Shown here in pieces: positions 29,504-38,464 of a stretch of 64,000 nt of DNA (positions within the stretch are counted from its first letter, which is position 1; each line of letters starts with the position of its first letter). The notes under the pieces were generated by a model. That model made no database searches. It was given only the letters and a program-made list of their open reading frames with translations, and was not told the DNA's origin. The stretch is from Archangium lipolyticum. GTDB taxonomy: Bacteria; Myxococcota; Myxococcia; Myxococcales; Myxococcaceae. The position numbers were made by a program, and so were the translations under genes. The stretch is from positions 771,823-835,822 of the forward strand of contig NZ_JANKBZ010000002.1 in the NCBI RefSeq assembly GCF_024623785.1, given 5' to 3'.

Positions 29504-30433
29504 ATGTCAGGGGTTGTAGTGCGCATGAGACACGACGGACAGGACCTTCAGGCTGCGATGGGGATGGCGAGGACTTCGGAGGAGGACCTCGAGAGTACCC
29601 CCAGGCAGGCGGCTCCCCAGCCGAAGTACGACACCGCGGCCATCATGGGCGGCATCTATGGGGACGGCATCATCGCCCTGAAGGGCGCCTTCGAGCGCGG
29701 TTGGGTACAGAAGGTGGGAGAGGACATCGATCTCCTGTTCCAGGAGGCCGTCAAGAGGCCGGGCGGTGCGCTCGGGCGAGGCCCCAATCGCTACTACGTG
29801 GAGATCCACCCGGAGCGGCTCCGTGGCTTCGTCGACCTCGTTACGCACCCGTGGGTGGTGGCGGTGTGCGAGTCGGTGCTCGGCCCCGACTACAAGATTG
29901 TCGAGCTTGGCTTCGACATTCCATTCGCTGGAGCCCAGAACCAGCCCTGGCACCGTGACTTCCCCTCCCCGGAGGAGACGCTGAAGGGCCGGCGCCTGAA
30001 CTCGCTGGCGTTCAACCTCACCACCGTCGACGTCACCGAGAACATGGGCCCCTTCGAGATCGCGCCCGGCACGCAGTGGGACTTCTCCCCCGAGTTCGAG
30101 CACGGGATGTTCCCGCCCCGGTCGTTCTATCCCCGGTATCTCGAGCGCGCCCAGCGCCGGATGCCGAAGATGGGCGACATCTCGGCGCGCTCCGCCCTGA
30201 CGATCCACCGGGGCACGGCCAACCACTCGGACAAGCCCCGGCCGACCCTCGTGCTGGGCGTGGACGCGCCGGATGCCCGCAACGCGGAGCGGCACGACCT
30301 GCAGGTCAGCCGCCGGTACTTCGAGTCGTTGCCGGAGCAGGTGCGCCAGCACCTGATCTTCCGTGTGGTCGATGAGCTGGAGCCGATCGTCCAGGCTCAC
30401 ACCATCGAAGGACTGGTGAAGGCGGACGTCTGA
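29504..30433 (+). CDS. phytanoyl-CoA dioxygenase (PhyH) family protein
   Basis: The product is 309 aa. The Fe(II)/2-oxoglutarate site shows HxD in QPWHRDFPSP and a distal His in ALTIHRGTANHSDKPRP, with Arg for 2-oxoglutarate nearby. It is a cytosolic hydroxylase; in bacteria such enzymes often act in natural-product or osmolyte pathways, but the substrate is not indicated. It is convergent with a SAM methyltransferase 10 bp away. Ribosome site support for ATG 29504 is weak; ATG 29525 is an alternative. Confidence 0.82.
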   Translation: MSGVVVRMRHDGQDLQAAMGMARTSEEDLESTPRQAAPQPKYDTAAIMGGIYGDGIIALKGAFERGWVQKVGEDIDLLFQEAVKRPGGALGRGPNRYYVEIHPERLRGFVDLVTHPWVVAVCESVLGPDYKIVELGFDIPFAGAQNQPWHRDFPSPEETLKGRRLNSLAFNLTTVDVTENMGPFEIAPGTQWDFSPEFEHGMFPPRSFYPRYLERAQRRMPKMGDISARSALTIHRGTANHSDKPRPTLVLGVDAPDARNAERHDLQVSRRYFESLPEQVRQHLIFRVVDELEPIVQAHTIEGLVKADV

Positions 30434-30441
30434 GACTCCCC

Positions 30442-30462
30442 GGTCAGCCACTCTGGCTGGCC
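30442..30462. terminator. shared hairpin between convergent genes
   Basis: GGTCAGCCA, 3 nt, TGGCTGGCC pairs over 9 bp with one G-T wobble. It sits at the junction of the PhyH and methyltransferase genes and could serve both directions. Confidence 0.4.
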
Positions 30463-31325
30463 GTGGAATCCCAGGCTCCCCAGCGCCTGGTTCCATCCCG
30501 GACGCGCTCCAGGACCCAGACGCCGTAGGTGATCTTCCCGAGCAGTAGGAAGATGTTCCACTCGTCATAGGCGGAGAGGATGTCGAAAGCTTCCTGCCCC
30601 AGCCGCGCGGTCATTCGCGAGCGCGACCGGAGCATCTTGCCGAACCGGAGCGCGTGGCGCGCCATGTCGTCATCGAACACCTCCAGGAACGGCGAGCCCT
30701 CGTCCGTCGTCGTGCCATACTCGACGATGCGCAGCCCGGCGGCCTGGTAGGCGGCGGCCATCCGCTCCAGCGAGAGCGTGTCCAGGTTGATACCGAGGCG
30801 GTTCGTGACCCGCCGCGCCTCACGGGGCTCGAGCAGGTCCGTCCCCACGGCGCTGCAGTTCATCATCGAACCGCCCGGCTCGAGGACGCGGGCGCACTCC
30901 TCGAGCGCTCCTTCGATGTCCTCGACATGGTTGAACATGTCGAGGCACCAGACGAAGTCCACCGAGGCGTCTTCGAGGGGAATCTTCTCGATGGATCCCT
31001 TCCGGAGGATCACCCGCTGCCGCAGCGACTCCTTCCGGACCCGCTCCGCGGCGAGCTCCAGGTTCTGCTCGAGCGGGTCCACCCCGATGATGTCGCAGCC
31101 CAGGCGCTTTCCCAGCTCGACCAGCTGCTTCCCCTTGCCGCAGCCGACGTCAACGAGCCGTGAGCCAGCACCCATGCCCCGCCGTGCCGGAATCTCACCC
31201 AGGGATTCCGACACCGGGCGCCCGCCCGGTGACTCATCCAGGTATGCGTACTCCGACTTCTCGGCCGCGAGGAATGGCCAGAGGAAACGGTAGAACGCCT
31301 CGATTCGTTCTTTGCGGTCACTCAT
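30444..31325 (-). CDS. SAM-dependent methyltransferase (class I)
   Basis: The product is 293 aa. Motif I is RLVDVGCGKGKQL, with motif II IIGVDPLEQNLELA and post-motifs FVWCLDMFNHVED and ARVLEPGG. ATG 31325 (MSDRKERIEAFYRF) is the natural start; an ATG at 31403 adds poor sequence. The substrate is unknown. It is a convergent neighbour of PhyH; together they could tailor one small molecule, though they are not co-transcribed. Confidence 0.85.
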   Translation of the reverse strand: MSDRKERIEAFYRFLWPFLAAEKSEYAYLDESPGGRPVSESLGEIPARRGMGAGSRLVDVGCGKGKQLVELGKRLGCDIIGVDPLEQNLELAAERVRKESLRQRVILRKGSIEKIPLEDASVDFVWCLDMFNHVEDIEGALEECARVLEPGGSMMNCSAVGTDLLEPREARRVTNRLGINLDTLSLERMAAAYQAAGLRIVEYGTTTDEGSPFLEVFDDDMARHALRFGKMLRSRSRMTARLGQEAFDILSAYDEWNIFLLLGKITYGVWVLERVRDGTRRWGAWDSTASQSG

Positions 31326-31443
31326 GCACGGCCACTCTACCGGCCCGCGCGGAGGGTGGTGAGGTGGGGGCTCACCGTCCCGGATGTCCGCGCCACGCAC
31401 CACGGCCGTTGACCCGTGCCTCTACCGCGCCGAGAGTCGCGGC

Positions 31444-33099
31444 ATGAAGCTGAGACCCATCACCGAAGTGGGCGCCGAGCTGGGCCTGTCCTCCGACCAC
31501 GTGCTCCCCTGGGGTACCCACCGCGCCAAGGTGTCGCTGGACGCGCTCGCGAAGCAGGGCGGGAAGCAGGGCCGGCTCGTGCTCGTGTCCGCCATCACTC
31601 CCACGCCTCCGGGCGAGGGGAAGACGACCATGTCGGTGGCGCTGGCCATGGGGCTGCGCAAGCGCGGGCGCCGCGCGGTGGCCGCCCTGCGCGAGCCGTC
31701 GCTCGGTCCCGTCTTCGGCGTGAAGGGCGGTGGCACCGGCGGCGGGCAGGCCAGCCTGGAGCCCGCGGCCGACATCAACCTGCACTTCACCGGGGACCTG
31801 CACGCGATTACCACCGCGAACAACCTGCTCGCGGCGCTGGTGGACAACGCCGTGTACTACGGCCAGCCGGTGGCCATCGACTCCACGCGCGTGCGCTGGC
31901 GGCGCGCCATGGACATGAACGACCGGTTCCTGCGCAACGTCATCGTCGGCCTCGGAGGCAAGGCGCACGGCGTGCCACGCGAGGCCGCGTTCGACATCAC
32001 CGCCGCCAGCGAGGTGATGGCCGTCCTCGCCCTGGCCGAGGGCCTGAAGGATCTGGAGGCGCGGCTGGGCCGCGTCGTCGTGGGCCATTCCCCGGACGGC
32101 GAGCCGGTGCGCGCGCGGGACGTGGACGCGGCGGCGGCCATGGTGGCGCTGCTCAAGGACGCGCTGATGCCCAACCTCGTGCAGACGCGCGAGGGCGGCC
32201 CGGCGCTGGTGCACGCGGGGCCCTTCGGCAACATCGCGCACGGGTGCAGCTCCGTGCTGGGCACGCGGATGGGGCTGGCATACGCGGACGAGGTGGTGAC
32301 GGAGGCCGGCTTCGGCTTCGACCTGGGCGCGGAGAAGTTTCTCGACATCAAGTGCCGGAGCGCGGGGCTGTGGCCCCGGGGTGTGGTGCTGGTGGTGACG
32401 CTGCGCGCGCTGAAGCACCACGGCGGCGCGGCGGCCGAGCGCGTGGCGGAGCCGGACCGTGAGGCGCTCGTGCGCGGCTTCGAGCACCTGGAGAAGCACC
32501 TGGAGTCGGTGGCCGCCTTCGGCCTGCCGGCCGTGCTGTGCGTCAACCGCTTCCCGCAGGACACGGAGGCGGAGCTGGACGAACTGCGCGCCTTCGGCAA
32601 GGCGCGTGGTGTGGAGCTGGCGGTGTGCGAGGGCTTCTCGCGCGGAGGAGACGGCTCGCTGGAGCTGGCGGACCGCGTGCTGGAGATGCTGGACCGCACG
32701 GACGCCGCGCCGCCGCGCCCGCGCTTCCTCTACGAGCTGTCGCAGTCTCCCGAGGAGAAGGTGCGCGCCATTGCCCGCACCGTGTATGGCGCGGACGACG
32801 TGGTCTTCACCGCGGGGGCGCTGAAGGACCTGCGGACGGTGCGCGAGCTGGGCGGCGCGGAGCTGCCGGTGTGCATGGCGAAGACGCACCTGTCGCTCTC
32901 CGACGACCCGGCGAAGCTGGGACGGCCGCGCGGCTTCACGCTCACCGTGCGCGAGGTGCGCCTGTCCGCGGGCGCGGGCTTCATGGTGGCGCTCACCGGC
33001 GACATCCTCACCATGCCCGGCCTGCCTCGCGAGCCGGCCGCACGCCGCGTCACCGTCCACGATGACGGCAGCGTCACCGGACTGATGCAGGGCGAATGA
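31444..33099 (+). CDS. fhs: formate-tetrahydrofolate ligase
   Basis: The product is 551 aa. The ATP loop is ITPTPPGEGKTTMSVALA, followed by GVKGGGTGGGQASLEP and DINLHFTGDLHAI, all hallmarks of formyl-THF synthetase. The enzyme makes 10-formyl-THF from formate, ATP and THF in the cytosol. ATG 31444 (MKLRPITEVG) is chosen from family alignment and a nearby GAGAG; ATG 31384 adds 20 residues. Its stop overlaps the start region of a longer frame of the next gene. Confidence 0.95.
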   Translation: MKLRPITEVGAELGLSSDHVLPWGTHRAKVSLDALAKQGGKQGRLVLVSAITPTPPGEGKTTMSVALAMGLRKRGRRAVAALREPSLGPVFGVKGGGTGGGQASLEPAADINLHFTGDLHAITTANNLLAALVDNAVYYGQPVAIDSTRVRWRRAMDMNDRFLRNVIVGLGGKAHGVPREAAFDITAASEVMAVLALAEGLKDLEARLGRVVVGHSPDGEPVRARDVDAAAAMVALLKDALMPNLVQTREGGPALVHAGPFGNIAHGCSSVLGTRMGLAYADEVVTEAGFGFDLGAEKFLDIKCRSAGLWPRGVVLVVTLRALKHHGGAAAERVAEPDREALVRGFEHLEKHLESVAAFGLPAVLCVNRFPQDTEAELDELRAFGKARGVELAVCEGFSRGGDGSLELADRVLEMLDRTDAAPPRPRFLYELSQSPEEKVRAIARTVYGADDVVFTAGALKDLRTVRELGGAELPVCMAKTHLSLSDDPAKLGRPRGFTLTVREVRLSAGAGFMVALTGDILTMPGLPREPAARRVTVHDDGSVTGLMQGE

Positions 33100-33128
33100 C
33101 ATTGAAGACCTCGGGAGGGAAGTCAGCC

Positions 33129-34148
33129 ATGAAGCCACAGCTCGCGGGAGCCGTCGTCCTCGTGTCACTGGTCACCACGGCTTGCGCCGGTCCGGGCGCC
33201 GCCGGCCGGACACCCACTTCTTCGGAGGTGGCCTCCGACTCCACGGAGAAGGCGCTGTCAGCCACCGAGGCGCGTGAGACGCTCCGCGCCGCCGATGCCA
33301 CGATGGCCGAGACCATGTCTCGCAAGGGGTCCGCGGAGGGCATCGCCTCGGCCGCCACCGGGGATGCCTTGCTGTTGCTGGATGAGCACTACACGCTGCG
33401 CGGCGCCGAGGCCATCCGCGCGCGGCTCACCGCCGAGCCGCTGGAGCGAGATGGGGCCATCGGCGCCGAGGCCCTGGTCTGGGACGTGAGCGCCGACGGG
33501 CGGATGGGGTACACGGTGGGGCAGGTGCTGCTCGATTCCACCGGCGGCACGGCGGGGGCCTCGGGTGCATCTCCCGCGCTGAAGCCCGGCAAGAGATACC
33601 AGCGCTACCTCGCGGTGTGGACGCGCACGCCCGACGGGCCGTGGCGGCTCGCGGCCGCCGTGTACGGCCGTGCTCGCGGTCCGCTGTCCGTGCCGCCCTC
33701 GTTCTCGGTGACCTCCGTCAGTGCGGCACCGGCCATGCCAGCGTCCCCCTCCGACGTGCTCGCCGAAGCCTTCGCCGCCGATTCCGCCTTCTCCGAGCAG
33801 TCCACGCGCGAGGGCATGGGCAAGGCCTTCATCGACTGGGCCGCGCCCAATGCCATCATCCCCGGCGGCCCCAGCGGCTTCTTCGGCCGCGAGGCCATCG
33901 TGCGGAACTACGCGCCCCTCACCCGCGACAAGGTGGAGCTGCGCTGGGAACCCAGGCTCGGCGGCGGCGCCAGCTCGGGCGACATGGCCTATACCGTGGG
34001 CCGTGCCGTCTCCGTCTCGCCCGGTCCGGATGGCAATCCCGACACCCGGTACGTGAAGTACCTCTCCGTCTGGCGCCGACAGCCGGATGGACAGTGGCGC
34101 TACGTCGCTGATAGCGGAAACGGGAACCCGGGCCCGGATGGACCCTGA
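33129..34148 (+). CDS. lipoprotein with two tandem NTF2-like (DUF4440/SnoaL) domains
   Basis: The product is 339 aa. The lipoprotein signal has lipobox VTTAC near residue 20. Two homologous NTF2-like domains follow (about 45-175 and 205-335), each with a Trp at a similar site: YLAVWTRTPDGPWRLAA and YLSVWRRQPDGQWRYVA. The start has GGGAGG upstream. The internal duplication suggests a ligand-binding or scavenging role in the envelope; no catalytic residues are sure. Confidence 0.8.
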   Translation: MKPQLAGAVVLVSLVTTACAGPGAAGRTPTSSEVASDSTEKALSATEARETLRAADATMAETMSRKGSAEGIASAATGDALLLLDEHYTLRGAEAIRARLTAEPLERDGAIGAEALVWDVSADGRMGYTVGQVLLDSTGGTAGASGASPALKPGKRYQRYLAVWTRTPDGPWRLAAAVYGRARGPLSVPPSFSVTSVSAAPAMPASPSDVLAEAFAADSAFSEQSTREGMGKAFIDWAAPNAIIPGGPSGFFGREAIVRNYAPLTRDKVELRWEPRLGGGASSGDMAYTVGRAVSVSPGPDGNPDTRYVKYLSVWRRQPDGQWRYVADSGNGNPGPDGP

Positions 34149-34232
34149 GCCTGAAACTCCGGCTCCAACAACGGCCTCTACCTCCCCAGGTCCCTTCGTG
34201 GTGAGCGCGACGTAACGGCTATACTGCCCTCC

Positions 34233-35120
34233 ATGCGTCGGCTCCTCCTTCCGCTCATCTTGGCCGTTACGCCGTGGGGCTGTACCCGTGATGCGGCCCC
34301 GAATGTCAGCAACCCGCCGGTCCCCTCCGTGGTGGAGGGCCGCGTGGTGGACGACTCGGGCGAGGGCGTGGCGCACGTCTCGTTGACATTGACCGACACC
34401 ACCCGGCTCAGCGGCCACGTCGACAAGAACGGCTGCGGCACCTACCACCCGCAGGAGTCCGTCTGGACCGGGCCCGATGGCCGGTTCCGCGCGGAACTGC
34501 CCTTCACGCCGAACGAAGTATCGGTGTCGCAGGCGCCCGACGACTTCGACCCGCCGCGCAACCGGCTACCGGTGATGCCGGGTGAAGAGATGACAGTGAC
34601 GCTGCGGCGCATCGCCTGGCTTGTCTACGAGGGGCAGGTGGTGGATGCGCAGGGAGTGCCGCTGGCCCAGGTACGCATCGAGCCGGGCGAGAGCACTGAC
34701 GACAGTGGCCATTTCAAGTTCAAGCTGCGTCCCGAGGTGCCGCCGGAGCAGTTCCGCTTCCGCAAGATGGGCTTCAAGCCGGTCTTCGTGCCCGCCGGTG
34801 AGACGGCGAAGGTGGTGCTGCGCGAGCGGCGGACGCTGGTGAAGGTGAAGCTCCTCGACGAGAAGACGAAGCAGCCGGCCGGGGGCCTGTACCGTGTCGC
34901 GGCGTACCGTGGTGGTGAGCGGCTCAGCTTCTGCACCGCGGGAGACGTGGAGGTGACCCACGAGCCGGCCGTGGGGGAGTGCACCCTCGATGCGGAGCCG
35001 GGCCCGGTCGAGCTGCGCGTCGAGGGCAAGCCGGTGCGCAGGCTCGAGGTGGCCGTCGCGCCGCAAGAGGTGTCCCTCGAGGTGGCGCCACCGCCACCGC
35101 CGCCGGGCAACCCCTACTGA
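34233..35120 (+). CDS. lipoprotein with carboxypeptidase-regulatory-like repeats
   Basis: The product is 295 aa with lipobox TPWGC near residue 17. Three CarboxypepD_reg/Ig-like segments follow (VVEGRVVDDSGEGVAHVSLTL, VYEGQVVDAQGVPLAQVRIE, VKVKLLDEKTKQPAGGLYRV). The sequence ends with a Pro run before GNPY. It is probably a surface or outer-membrane lipoprotein; no function is visible. Confidence 0.85.
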   Translation: MRRLLLPLILAVTPWGCTRDAAPNVSNPPVPSVVEGRVVDDSGEGVAHVSLTLTDTTRLSGHVDKNGCGTYHPQESVWTGPDGRFRAELPFTPNEVSVSQAPDDFDPPRNRLPVMPGEEMTVTLRRIAWLVYEGQVVDAQGVPLAQVRIEPGESTDDSGHFKFKLRPEVPPEQFRFRKMGFKPVFVPAGETAKVVLRERRTLVKVKLLDEKTKQPAGGLYRVAAYRGGERLSFCTAGDVEVTHEPAVGECTLDAEPGPVELRVEGKPVRRLEVAVAPQEVSLEVAPPPPPPGNPY

Positions 35121-35181
35121 GGGGGAGCCTTTGCCAGGAGAGGATGAGCAGCTCGCGCGGCGAGCTCAAAATGAGGTCGGA

Positions 35182-35637
35182 CTACCGCAACAGTTCGATT
35201 CGATACTGGAACCGCTGCATGGTGGGGGCGAACGGATTTGTCTGCGAGGAAGCCAACGTGTCGAACAGCTTGCGCCAGCGCTCCTGATGGAACCGGTTGT
35301 GGAACCAGGCGAAGTCCCGTTCCTCTGCGGCAAGGCGTAGAAGCACAGGGTCCTTCTCGAAGAAGGACAAGAGCTGCTCATCCTGCTCGCGCGAAGAAAA
35401 GAAATACAGTGCTGTCAATCCGCCAATACACCTGCGCCAGCTCTTGTCTGGAGGGCTGCTGCTCGGCAGGCTCACCTTGCAATTGCGCTGGATGATCTCC
35501 AGCGCGGAGTCCAGGGCAGCCGGGCCTTGGCTCAGCAGTGCCTTCTTCGCACGAACGGCGCGCTCATGGTTCTGGCACTCGGGGGTGTCCTTTCGCGAGC
35601 ACTGGGTGGCCTGCTGAGCGGTAGCCGGCTGCTCGCC
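35182..35637 (-). pseudogene. gene stump, C-terminal part without start
   Basis: The minus strand stays open for 151 codons after an in-frame TAG at 35640. The coding quality is good (EQDEQLLSFFEKDPVLLRL, ERDFAWFHNRFHQERWRKL) with no ATG and only one late GTG at 35475. The N-terminal 50 residues (CSRKDTPECQNHERAVRA) also look real. A lost N-terminus or frame is therefore likely: it reads like the mature part of a lipoprotein. No family is recognised. Confidence 0.5.
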
Positions 35638-35973
35638 CTAGGCTGGTGCGTCTAACGCGATGCCCTGGCCCCTCTCACCGCGCCCGAGGTGTTGGCGCGT
35701 TCGGTGCCGCGCCGCTGTCCTTCCCCACCAGACCCGAGCATTGGCTGCTGTTGGAGTGTGCTCCACCAGACAGGCATGGGGGGCGGTACGACCTGTGCGG
35801 CGCCCCTTCGGTACACTCGGCGTGAAACTGAGTTTCTGGGCCAGATTCGCCAGCCCAGAAATACGAGGGAAACCACAAAAAAACTAGTTGCCTGCATGTG
35901 GGAGGCAAAAGCTCAAACCGCCGAACCCGAATAGCAACGCGAGACCGTAGAGACAGAGTCAGGAGGACAACAG
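35638..35973. other. 336-bp gap with hairpin, low-GC transition
   Basis: No credible gene is seen here. A perfect 9-bp inverted repeat (TTTCTGGGC at 35833, GCCCAGAAA at 35853, loop 11 nt) is followed by an A-run at 35875. GC content drops from here to about 36880. AGGAGG at about 35960 is the ribosome site of the next gene. Confidence 0.5.
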
Positions 35974-36459
35974 ATGAGGCTGATTGCCTTGATAACGGCC
36001 GTAGCCATGGCGTGCGTTGGATGCGCTCATGCGCAGCGCCCGGAATCCAGAATCTATGTCGTCTCCAAAAGCGCTGAGGGGTTGGGTGCCGCGATCGCTA
36101 CTGGCGGTTCTGGTGGCCATGATTGCCAACAAGAGCACGTGGAGTGCATGCAACGCTGCTGGGACAACCGCTATCCGTGGCCACACAGCGAGGAGCAAAG
36201 CGGTTGGTATCACGAAAGATGCATAAAGACCTGTCGAGAGCAGTTTGCGGAATGCGACAAAGAGCAGGAACAAGCACTGAGAGAAAAGGAAAAGAAGTTG
36301 AATTTCTCCAGCGTGGATCGCGCGATTGAGTGGATCAGTGGTCATAAGGGCGAAATGACTGTTGGCGCGATTGTCGTTGTTGCGGGGGTCACCTTTGCCC
36401 TGGCGGTAAACCCTCTGGGCTGGCTGGTTCTGGTTCCTGTTGCCGCTGCTGCCTCCTGA
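35974..36459 (+). CDS. Cys-rich lipoprotein with C-terminal hydrophobic segment
   Basis: The product is 161 aa. The lipoprotein signal has lipobox CVGC near residue 17. A Cys-rich block (DCQQEHVECMQRCWD, CIKTCREQFAEC) with Pro/Trp/Tyr residues between follows at about 50-95. A charged helix comes next, and a last 35-residue hydrophobic stretch (VGAIVVVAGVTFALAV). AGGAGG lies upstream of the ATG. It is followed 7-13 bp later by a small cytosolic-type protein. The arrangement resembles myxobacterial lipoprotein toxin/immunity pairs (SitA/SitI type) exchanged by outer-membrane fusion, but no conserved toxin domain is seen, so this is only a hypothesis. Confidence 0.7.
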   Translation: MRLIALITAVAMACVGCAHAQRPESRIYVVSKSAEGLGAAIATGGSGGHDCQQEHVECMQRCWDNRYPWPHSEEQSGWYHERCIKTCREQFAECDKEQEQALREKEKKLNFSSVDRAIEWISGHKGEMTVGAIVVVAGVTFALAVNPLGWLVLVPVAAAAS

Positions 36460-36466
36460 TCTGGAT

Positions 36467-36877
36467 ATGCCGATGAAATACAATCTCAACTTTGATGTTG
36501 ACTCCGTTCTAAATACGCTGCGCACCGTCAACGAGAAATACCAAGAGGGATCACCAGAAGACGAGGCGATCCGGGTCGCCGCCGTGGCGCTGCTTTACGT
36601 CCGTGAAAACCAGAAGCTGGACGATTACCGCGAGTTCTTCCGTAAGTTCTACACGCCCGCCGCTGAGTACGTGACCGTTTCCCAGACTTTCGCAACGAGA
36701 GAAGAGGCGGACGCATGGCTTGCCAGCGCCACGCCCCGAGATGGCGAGCTTGTCCGAATCGCTGGCCGGGGCTTCCAAGTCATCCCCCAGCGCGGTGGGC
36801 AAGGTTTTAGATTCCTCCAGACCCCATTGCCGGACGAGCTAGCGAAAAAGAAACCCAACGACCCCGGGAAAAAGTAG
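36467..36877 (+). CDS. small soluble protein, partner of Cys-rich lipoprotein
   Basis: The product is 136 aa with no signal peptide. It carries NFDVDSVLNTLRTVNEKY, YREFFRKFYTP and a repeat-like ATREEADAWLAS...GELVRIAGRGFQVI block. The tail is Lys/Pro-rich (KKKPNDPGKK). Its start (ATG 36467 or 36473) lies 7-13 bp after the lipoprotein stop, so the pair is co-transcribed. GC is below that of neighbouring genes. It could be an immunity or chaperone partner; no family is recognised. Confidence 0.6.
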   Translation: MPMKYNLNFDVDSVLNTLRTVNEKYQEGSPEDEAIRVAAVALLYVRENQKLDDYREFFRKFYTPAAEYVTVSQTFATREEADAWLASATPRDGELVRIAGRGFQVIPQRGGQGFRFLQTPLPDELAKKKPNDPGKK

Positions 36878-36920
36878 GCAGCCCCTACCGAGACCCAAGC
36901 ACGGAGCAACCCCGACGACA

Positions 36921-37135
36921 TTACTCGCGCGTCGGGCTTCCTTTGACAGCCGGGAACGTCACGTTCCCGAGGGTGACGGTGCGGGGCCCTTGCGCTTCCC
37001 ATGGTTTGAGGGTGCAAGGGCAACCCAGTTGCCCCGGCTCCCTCTCGGCACCCACCACGACATAGCCAAGGGCACCGGAAGCAATGGCCGACTCTTGCCA
37101 CGCGGAAAGCTCCACCTCCGCGCCTGTCCGGTGAA
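36921..37135 (-). pseudogene. C-terminal fragment of an unknown protein
   Basis: The minus strand reads about 70 codons of good composition (ELSAWQESAIASGALGYV, GQLGCPCTLKPWEAQGPR) to a TAA at 36921, with no start because it runs into IS630 sequence. A 19-bp palindrome (CGGGAACGT, C, ACGTTCCCG at 36951-36969) lies inside it. It may be a gene cut by insertion of the adjacent transposon. Confidence 0.35.
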
Positions 37136-37160
37136 CTGGGCTCTGGGGCGCTGCCCGCAC

Positions 37161-37355
37161 CTGTCTTTGTACCGCCTTCCACCCGACAGCCCGCAGCTCC
37201 AGCCCATTGAGCGGCTGTGGAGGCCCCTGCGCCAGCGGGCCACGCACAACCTGATCTTCGACGACATGAGCCAGCTTCAGCAGGCTCTGCGCTCGGGCAT
37301 CGGCTACGACCGCGCACGCCCTCAGGCCGTGCTCAATCTCCTCGGCGAGCCCTGA
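37161..37355 (+). pseudogene. IS630-family transposase, C-terminal remnant
   Basis: About 64 codons match the end of IS630 DDE transposases: LPPDSPQLQPIERLWRPLRQ holds the PIE-W-L signature with the last catalytic Glu, then RATHNLIFDDMSQLQQAL. The rest of the gene is missing and no terminal repeats are visible. It marks a past insertion in this island. Confidence 0.8.
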
Positions 37356-37612
37356 TTCATGACCACATCAGCCGAGACGTGAATGAGGGGCTCTGACTGG
37401 GATTGGAGGGGACGCGCGGCTCCTCCCCGATCCGGCTTGATAAAACATTGTGATATAGGCATTCCCCGCGCCGAGCGCCTCGACGCCGAGTCGTTCACGG
37501 CAAAATGAAGCCTGGAGCATGTAACGAAGGGGTCACGAATCGAGCACTCAGTTCCATGCGTACCGCGATGCGCCCATCGGGCAAGGGCTCGAGCCTCTCG
37601 TGCCCCTGATCG

Positions 37613-38341
37613 TCATCCCGGCTCGGCGTCCGCGATGCGATCGAGCAGTTCGCTCAACAGCGCACTCTCGCCTTTCGTGAGAACGGTGAGCCGGTCCATC
37701 GAGGCACGCAGCGCCGCGGCCACCGCGCGGACATCCGCGTTCGCCGGTGTTGCCGCCTCGCTCGTGATCGCGGCCACGACCGCCTCGCGCGCCGCATCGG
37801 CGAGTCCGAGGTCGCGTTGCCTTTCGGGCTGGCGCAGCAGCGTGAGCACGGCCCCGGTGCCCATCGCCGATACGATGCCGAGAGCCCGCTCTTCACTGAC
37901 CCGAAGCCGACCCGCACGCGCGATGTTCCGGATGCGCCGCCGCAGCACATCGTTCCCGTCGCTGACGGCAGGAGACTGCCACGCCAGGTGCGGATCGCTG
38001 CTCATGAGCGCGAACAGCCCTGGATGGCTGAGGCCGAACGCGACGTGCGTATCCCAGCCATCGCGAAAGTCCTGAAGCGGATCGGGGTGTGGCGTGCGCG
38101 CGGACTTCTTCGACACGTAGCTCTTCAGCACGTGCTCGATGACGGCCGCGAGCAGGCCCCGCTTGTCGCCGAAGAGCCGGTAGATGGTCGGCGCCTGCAC
38201 ACCGGAGGCGGCGGCCACGGCCCGCGTGGTCGCGGCATCGGGACCTCCGGAGGAGATGAGCTCAGCGGCGGCCGCGATGATGCGCGTGCGCACATCAGGG
38301 CCCTCGGCATCTTCGGCGGCGAACTTCTCGCGGTCCTCCAT
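37613..38341 (-). CDS. TetR-family transcriptional repressor
   Basis: The product is 242 aa. The N-terminal HTH is typical (TRIIAAAAELISSGG, TTRAVAAASGVQAPTIYRLFGDKRGLL) at about 18-65. The C-terminal domain is TetR_C-like with no known ligand. It is divergent from the NmrA-type reductase, and the intergenic region carries inverted repeats, so it very likely represses itself and the reductase. Lower GC than the kinases suggests recent acquisition of this pair. Confidence 0.92.
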   Translation of the reverse strand: MEDREKFAAEDAEGPDVRTRIIAAAAELISSGGPDAATTRAVAAASGVQAPTIYRLFGDKRGLLAAVIEHVLKSYVSKKSARTPHPDPLQDFRDGWDTHVAFGLSHPGLFALMSSDPHLAWQSPAVSDGNDVLRRRIRNIARAGRLRVSEERALGIVSAMGTGAVLTLLRQPERQRDLGLADAAREAVVAAITSEAATPANADVRAVAAALRASMDRLTVLTKGESALLSELLDRIADAEPG

Positions 38342-38373
38342 GGGTCCGACATAGCACGTGGCGACTGAAACGC

Positions 38374-38419
38374 CGATAACAGCGACTTGATAACGCCGTT
38401 ACCCATCGCTATGTTATCG
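38374..38419. promoter_or_regulatory. TetR-type operator region
   Basis: A 15-bp near-perfect palindrome GATAACGCCGTTACC (38389-38403) lies inside a longer inverted repeat, CGATAACAGCGA (38374) and TCGCTATGTTATCG (38406), between the divergent repressor and reductase. The symmetry and location fit binding by the adjacent TetR protein. Confidence 0.7.
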
Positions 38420-38464
38420 ATGGTAGCGAAATGATGTTTCCACTGATTCCGCAAGGGGCGTTTC

